From assembly GCA_027082925.1 (NCBI GenBank), contig JALWTD010000018.1:1-64000 (forward strand): DNA of 64,000 nt. The letters are read 5' to 3'. Under the pieces are notes generated by a model that worked only from the letters and a program-made list of their open reading frames with translations, ran no database searches and was not told the origin of the DNA. Shown here piece after piece: positions 59,789 through 64,000 of the stretch. The translations under genes and the position numbers were made by a program. Every line of letters starts with the position of its first letter. The stretch's first letter is position 1. The stretch is from Flavobacteriaceae bacterium. GTDB lineage: Bacteria > Bacteroidota > Bacteroidia > Flavobacteriales > Flavobacteriaceae.

Positions 59789-62224
59789 ATGAAACTTAAT
59801 TTTTCAACAAAACAGCTTTTTAAATACTTGCATTTAATCATTTCGCTAGTTGTTGTTTTTTGGTTAATAAGTTTTTTTGAAATCTACCAAATTTACACTT
59901 CTCAAGAAGTAACAATAAATGCTTGGAATTTTGTTGCAAATTATTTTTTAAACGACTTTTTAACGGTAGCAATTCTAGCAATTTTAATTTTCCCAATTTA
60001 TTTTTTAACGGCATTAATATCAAAACGATTGGGAGTTATTATAGTACAAATAATTTTTGTGCTTGTTACCCTAATTCAATTTTCATTAGTAAAATACAGT
60101 TTAACAACACTGCTGTTTTTAGGTGCCGATATTTTGGGATACTCGTATAGCGATATTTATATTACAACAGCTTCTTCTGGAGCTACATCAATGGCAAGTT
60201 TAATACCATTTTTAGTACTTCCTATTGTTTTAATAGTGCTACGTTATTTAATTACCAAATATTTTAAAAATACAGGTGTTTTACTATTTTTAGGCGTTTT
60301 ACTATTGAGTTTGGTAGGAGCTAAATTGGTACTTCCTAATACGTTTGACACAGATCATAAAAATAAACTTTACTTTTTTGTTGAAGATATTATTAGATAT
60401 CAAGTAGAAAAATCGCTTACCAATGTTAAAAGCTTTGCAAATAGAGATGATTATCCGCTTTTAAGACCTTCAAGCGAAATAAAAGATGTGTTATCGCCAT
60501 TTTTTAACACAAGCGACTCTATACAAGGTCCTAATATTGTTATTCTTATGATTGAAGGTTTAGGAGGTGAATTTGTAGGAAATCACGCCTATGCCGGATT
60601 TACACCATACTTAGATTCTTTAATTCCAAAATCGTTATACTGGGAAAATTTTGTGAGTAATAGTGGAAGAACTTTTGGAGTGTACCCATCGTTATTGGCA
60701 TCACTTCCATATGGTGATAACGGATTTATGCAAATGGAAAAATTGCCTTCACATATTTCACTTATAAGTGTATTAAAGGCTAATGGTTATACAACCTCGT
60801 ACTATTCGGGAGGTAGATCTAGTTTTGATAGAAAAATTAATTTTTTTGAAGATAACGGAATTGATTTTGTAGTTGACGAAGGAAATTTTGGACCGGGTTA
60901 TGCAAGAACTCAAGCAACTTCTGAAGGATTTTCATGGGGCTATCCAGATGGTGAACTCTATCGAAAAATATTAGCTTCATTAAACGGGTTACAACAGCCT
61001 AGGTTAGATATTGTGCTTACAATCTCAAATCATGAGCCGTTTAAATTCCCTAATAAATCACTGTTTTTAAAGCGAGTTGATAGTATTTTTAGCACTCCTA
61101 AAATTTCTTCCGAAGAAAAAAAGATTTTAAAACCTCATAAAGAAATTTTGGCAAGTTTAATGTATACAGACTATGCGATTAAAAATTTTATTGAAGCGTA
61201 TAAAAAAAGACCAGATTATAAACATACCATTTTTATAATTACAGGTGATCATAGGTTAATTCCAATTCCTCAAAAAGATAAATTGTGTAGATTTCATGTA
61301 CCTATGATTATTTATAGTCCAATGCTAAAAAGAACAAAGCGGTTTAAATCTATTTCATCGCATTGGGATATTGCACCAAGTTTAATGTCGTTTTTAGAGC
61401 ACAATTACCCATTGTTAGAACTTGAAGAGGTTGCATGGATGAGTAATGGGTTAGATACTGTGGCGGCATTTAGAAACATACATAAAATTCCTTTGATGAG
61501 AACCAAAGGAGGTATTCATGACTATATTTATAAAGATTACTTTTATTCTAGAGGAAAACTCTACAAAATAAAAGAAGATTTTAATGTGTACAATGTTTCA
61601 GATAAGCAATTATTGAAAGAAGTAGTAGATTCTTTAAACGCTTTTAAGAAACTAAATGCATATGTCACTAAAAAAAATAAAATATATCCTGAAGCGTTAA
61701 ATATTTATAAAAAGTCAACCATTGTATTTTCTGATGAAGAGATTGCAACCATTCAAGAACTTACTTCGGGATTGAGTTTTGACGAAACGTTTAATGTTGC
61801 TAAAAAAGCTGCGTTTGAAGGTGATTATAAAACAGCTCGTTTATTGTGTAATTACATTTTAAGTGAAATTCCTAATCACGCTGATGCTCGAATTTTAAAA
61901 GGAAGAACATACGCTTGGGAAAATAACTTTAAACAAGCCGAATTAGAACTGCAAAACGTATTAAAAAGAGTACCTTACTACGACGAGGTGTATTTAGCTT
62001 TAATAGATTTGTATTGGTGGATGCATCAAGATGAAAAATCTATTTCAATTGCTAAAAAGGCGTATAAAAATAACCTTAAAAACCCGAATATTTCATTTAA
62101 GTTGGCGAAGGCCTACCAACGAATGAATGACTTGAAACAAGCAACTAAATTAATGGATAGTATTTTACAAATATATCCGGAGAATCAAAATTATATAACC
62201 TTTAAACAATCTTTAAAACAATGA
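59789..62224 (+). CDS. LTA-synthase-like sulfatase-fold membrane transferase with C-terminal TPRs
   Basis: 811 residues. Five to six membrane helices (about 1-190), then an alkaline-phosphatase-superfamily domain (about 245-560). IVILMIEGLGGEF carries the first metal ligand, the nucleophile is the Thr in NSGRTFGVYPSLLASLP, and SNHEPF and ITGDHRL supply later ligands. This is the LtaS/OpgB type, which moves phosphoglycerol or similar head groups from lipids onto glycans. The C-terminal 130 residues are TPR helices, an unusual fusion, and TPRs recur in the next protein. It probably decorates the chain made by the GT2 enzyme. It overlaps the YaiO gene by 4 bases. Confidence 0.88.
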   Translation: MKLNFSTKQLFKYLHLIISLVVVFWLISFFEIYQIYTSQEVTINAWNFVANYFLNDFLTVAILAILIFPIYFLTALISKRLGVIIVQIIFVLVTLIQFSLVKYSLTTLLFLGADILGYSYSDIYITTASSGATSMASLIPFLVLPIVLIVLRYLITKYFKNTGVLLFLGVLLLSLVGAKLVLPNTFDTDHKNKLYFFVEDIIRYQVEKSLTNVKSFANRDDYPLLRPSSEIKDVLSPFFNTSDSIQGPNIVILMIEGLGGEFVGNHAYAGFTPYLDSLIPKSLYWENFVSNSGRTFGVYPSLLASLPYGDNGFMQMEKLPSHISLISVLKANGYTTSYYSGGRSSFDRKINFFEDNGIDFVVDEGNFGPGYARTQATSEGFSWGYPDGELYRKILASLNGLQQPRLDIVLTISNHEPFKFPNKSLFLKRVDSIFSTPKISSEEKKILKPHKEILASLMYTDYAIKNFIEAYKKRPDYKHTIFIITGDHRLIPIPQKDKLCRFHVPMIIYSPMLKRTKRFKSISSHWDIAPSLMSFLEHNYPLLELEEVAWMSNGLDTVAAFRNIHKIPLMRTKGGIHDYIYKDYFYSRGKLYKIKEDFNVYNVSDKQLLKEVVDSLNAFKKLNAYVTKKNKIYPEALNIYKKSTIVFSDEEIATIQELTSGLSFDETFNVAKKAAFEGDYKTARLLCNYILSEIPNHADARILKGRTYAWENNFKQAELELQNVLKRVPYYDEVYLALIDLYWWMHQDEKSISIAKKAYKNNLKNPNISFKLAKAYQRMNDLKQATKLMDSILQIYPENQNYITFKQSLKQ

Positions 62225-63489
62225 TAAATTCTACAAAAACGGTTGTTAAATTGTTATTTGTACTTACGTTTATAATAACGCTAAATACAAATGCTCAAAG
62301 TACTTTTACCGGAAATCCAGACAGTGCGTTTAAAGTGGCAAGAACATTAGCATTTAATAAAGAGCGTAAAAAAGCACAAGACACGCTTCTTTTAATACTT
62401 ACAAAATATCCAAATTACCATGATGTTCGTTCCTTTTTAGCAACTACATATTCTTGGGATGGCGAATACCAAAAAGCAAGAGTAGAATTTTCACATATTT
62501 TAAAAAAAGCACCTAAAAGAAAAACCACTTGGGTTGCAGCAATTAACAATGAACTTTGGGCAAACAAACCATTTAAAGCTCTGGAATTGGTAAATAAAGC
62601 ATTAAAGTATTTTCCTAACGATACAGATATTTTGTATTTAAGAGCAAAGGCTGAGGAAAACACCAATAAACCGGAAGAAGCTTTAAGCACACTTCAAGAA
62701 CTTATAAAAACAAATCCTGAAAATAAAAAAGCAAAAGACTATAAAAACAGGTTGGTCAATTCTTTAAGTAGAAATACTGTCGGAATTAGATCTGAAGTAG
62801 AGATTTATTCTAAAACATTTGATCCTATGCAATACCACGCTTTTAAGCTGGGAAGAAACACAAAATATGGAAGCATTATAGCAAGGGTTAATTTTAACAG
62901 AAGGTTTCAAGAAAACGGAGTGCAATTTGAAGTAGATATGTACCCTAAAATATCGAAAGGATTTTACGCATACTTAAACGTTGGTTTTTCCAATTCCTTT
63001 TTGTTCCCCGATGTTAGATATGGAGCAGAATTGTATAAATCATTACCGCGAGGTTTTGAAATGTCTTTAGGATTTAGAGCATTAAAATACGACACTACAA
63101 CCACCATTTATACAGGATCTGTTGGTTGGTATACAGGAAACAGCTATTGGTCATTTAGACCGTATATTACCCCTAACGATGCCGGAACAAGTTTTTCAGG
63201 AGCATTAAATTACAGACGTTATAGAAACGATGCCGACAACTATTTTAGTATTGTTACAAACGTAGGATATTCTCCTGAAATAAATCAGTTTATTTTTGGA
63301 GGAAATGCAAATACCATTGTAAATTTAAATTCTCAAAAATTGCGATTAGGGTATTACTTTACCTCGTCAAATAAGCAAAATGCTTGGGGAGTTCAAAGTG
63401 GAATTTCTCATCAAGAAATAATTTTTGATCCTGGAAATTACTTTTGGGTATATTCATTTATCTTATCGTGGGAACTAAAATTTAGATAG
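62221..63489 (+). CDS. yaiO: YaiO family outer-membrane beta-barrel protein with TPR domain
   Basis: 422 residues. A signal peptide (ending TNAQ, about 26) is followed by periplasmic TPR units (about 30-185; DVRSFLATTYSWDGEYQKARVEF) and a C-terminal barrel (about 195-422) ending SFILSWELKFR. The NTVGIRSEVEIYSKTF junction and the barrel strands fit the YaiO family. In E. coli yaiO is linked to the GT2 gene yaiP; here the same pairing occurs. It is the likely outer-membrane exit or anchor for the polysaccharide. It overlaps its upstream neighbour (ATGA) and its downstream one (TAGTG). Confidence 0.88.
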   Translation: MINSTKTVVKLLFVLTFIITLNTNAQSTFTGNPDSAFKVARTLAFNKERKKAQDTLLLILTKYPNYHDVRSFLATTYSWDGEYQKARVEFSHILKKAPKRKTTWVAAINNELWANKPFKALELVNKALKYFPNDTDILYLRAKAEENTNKPEEALSTLQELIKTNPENKKAKDYKNRLVNSLSRNTVGIRSEVEIYSKTFDPMQYHAFKLGRNTKYGSIIARVNFNRRFQENGVQFEVDMYPKISKGFYAYLNVGFSNSFLFPDVRYGAELYKSLPRGFEMSLGFRALKYDTTTTIYTGSVGWYTGNSYWSFRPYITPNDAGTSFSGALNYRRYRNDADNYFSIVTNVGYSPEINQFIFGGNANTIVNLNSQKLRLGYYFTSSNKQNAWGVQSGISHQEIIFDPGNYFWVYSFILSWELKFR

Positions 63490-63959
63490 TGAATACCGAA
63501 ATTGAACGAAAATTTTTAGTAAAAGGAGATTTTAAAGGCGATATAATAAAGTCGTATAAAATTCTTCAAGGATTTTTATCTTCAGTACCTGAGCGAACAG
63601 TTAGAATACGCATATTAAACAACAAGGGTTATATTACGGTAAAAGGCATTGGAAACAAAACCGGAACAACGAGGTTTGAATGGGAAAAAGAATTAACACT
63701 AGAAGAAGCTACACAGCTATTTGAACTTACAGAAGCCAATAGAATTGAAAAAATTAGACACATTATTCCTTTAGCCAACAATTTATTTTTTGAAGTAGAT
63801 GTTTTTTTAGGGAAAAATGAAGGCTTGGTTATTGCAGAAATTGAACTTCCTACCGAAGATTTTTCTTTCGAAAAACCTAGTTGGCTTGGAAAAGAAGTAA
63901 CAGGTATTTCTAAGTACTACAATGTATCCCTAGTTAAAAATCCATATTGCAATTGGTAA
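63489..63959 (+). CDS. CYTH domain protein (triphosphate tunnel metalloenzyme)
   Basis: 156 residues from a GTG start that overlaps the YaiO stop by one base. The signature ExExK is Glu4-Glu6-Lys8 (EIERKFLV), and the other tunnel residues RTVRIRI, GYITVKG and TRFEWEKEL are present. Small bacterial CYTH proteins mostly hydrolyse inorganic triphosphate; a few are class IV adenylate cyclases. Coupling to a polysaccharide operon could point to nucleotide or polyphosphate signalling, but this is a guess. Last gene seen before the window ends. Confidence 0.92.
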   Translation: MNTEIERKFLVKGDFKGDIIKSYKILQGFLSSVPERTVRIRILNNKGYITVKGIGNKTGTTRFEWEKELTLEEATQLFELTEANRIEKIRHIIPLANNLFFEVDVFLGKNEGLVIAEIELPTEDFSFEKPSWLGKEVTGISKYYNVSLVKNPYCNW

Positions 63960-64000
63960 ATTTTAACTATATTGGAAATCGTTTAATTTTAGTATATGAT

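Noticed and set aside
1-64000. Mobile elements, prophage, CRISPR arrays
   Set aside because: No transposase, integrase or phage structural gene and no regularly spaced repeats were seen; the only systems with an accessory flavour are those reported.

Overview
The window is a gene-dense stretch of an AT-rich chromosome from a member of the Bacteroidota, almost certainly a marine-type flavobacterium (Flavobacteriaceae, of the Tenacibaculum/Polaribacter kind; the genus is a guess). The evidence is a type IX secretion sorting tail at the left edge, a SusC-style TonB-dependent receptor with an N-terminal carboxypeptidase-D-like domain, many short lipoproteins, start codons without Shine-Dalgarno sequences, and repeated copies of the Bacteroidota promoter core TAnnTTTG just upstream of genes. 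No phage, insertion sequence, CRISPR array or rRNA is visible. One tRNA (Asn, GTT) is present.

Layout. 1-4300: tail of a secreted protein, then a TonB receptor followed by a lipoprotein built of four internal repeats. 4300-12700: pgi with an M23 lipoprotein, a DUF3108 protein, the tyrosine-degradation pair hmgA-hppD, the Fe-S pair apbC-nifU-like, and an alkyltransferase-like protein. 12700-21500: trmB, DUF6341/DUF6427, upp, a GT9 glycosyltransferase, the yicC-gmk-nadD operon and an M23-GH3-MOSC operon. 21500-30500: mscL, alr-tdk, then a forward run holding an unknown flavobacterial protein, a probable restriction endonuclease plus D12 adenine methylase, DUF4254, DUF3089 and DUF4252, followed by Spx/ArsC, DinB and metB. 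30500-41900: outer-membrane and Ig-like proteins, comF, glycyl-tRNA synthetase, a 1132-residue outer-membrane protein, ogt and tatD.

Two accessory loci stand out. At 41933-49717 an ECF sigma factor and a membrane-anchored TPR protein (probable anti-sigma) face a forward cluster of a Ca-binding-type lipoprotein, a PKD/beta-barrel surface protein, a periplasmic TPR-CHAT caspase-like protease with an intact His/Cys dyad, and a retropepsin-like aspartic protease. This looks like a self-contained envelope-sensing and proteolysis system and is my best candidate for an undescribed one. At 54468-63959 a seven-gene, tightly packed operon couples a hybrid histidine kinase and a single-domain response regulator to a HEAT-repeat membrane protein, a processive GT2 synthase, an LTA-synthase-like transferase with TPRs, a YaiO-type outer-membrane barrel and a CYTH protein: probably a regulated surface polysaccharide synthesis and export system.

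Between these two loci lie sucA-sucB (2-oxoglutarate dehydrogenase E1 and E2) and the tRNA-Asn gene, which carries the most complete promoter in the window.
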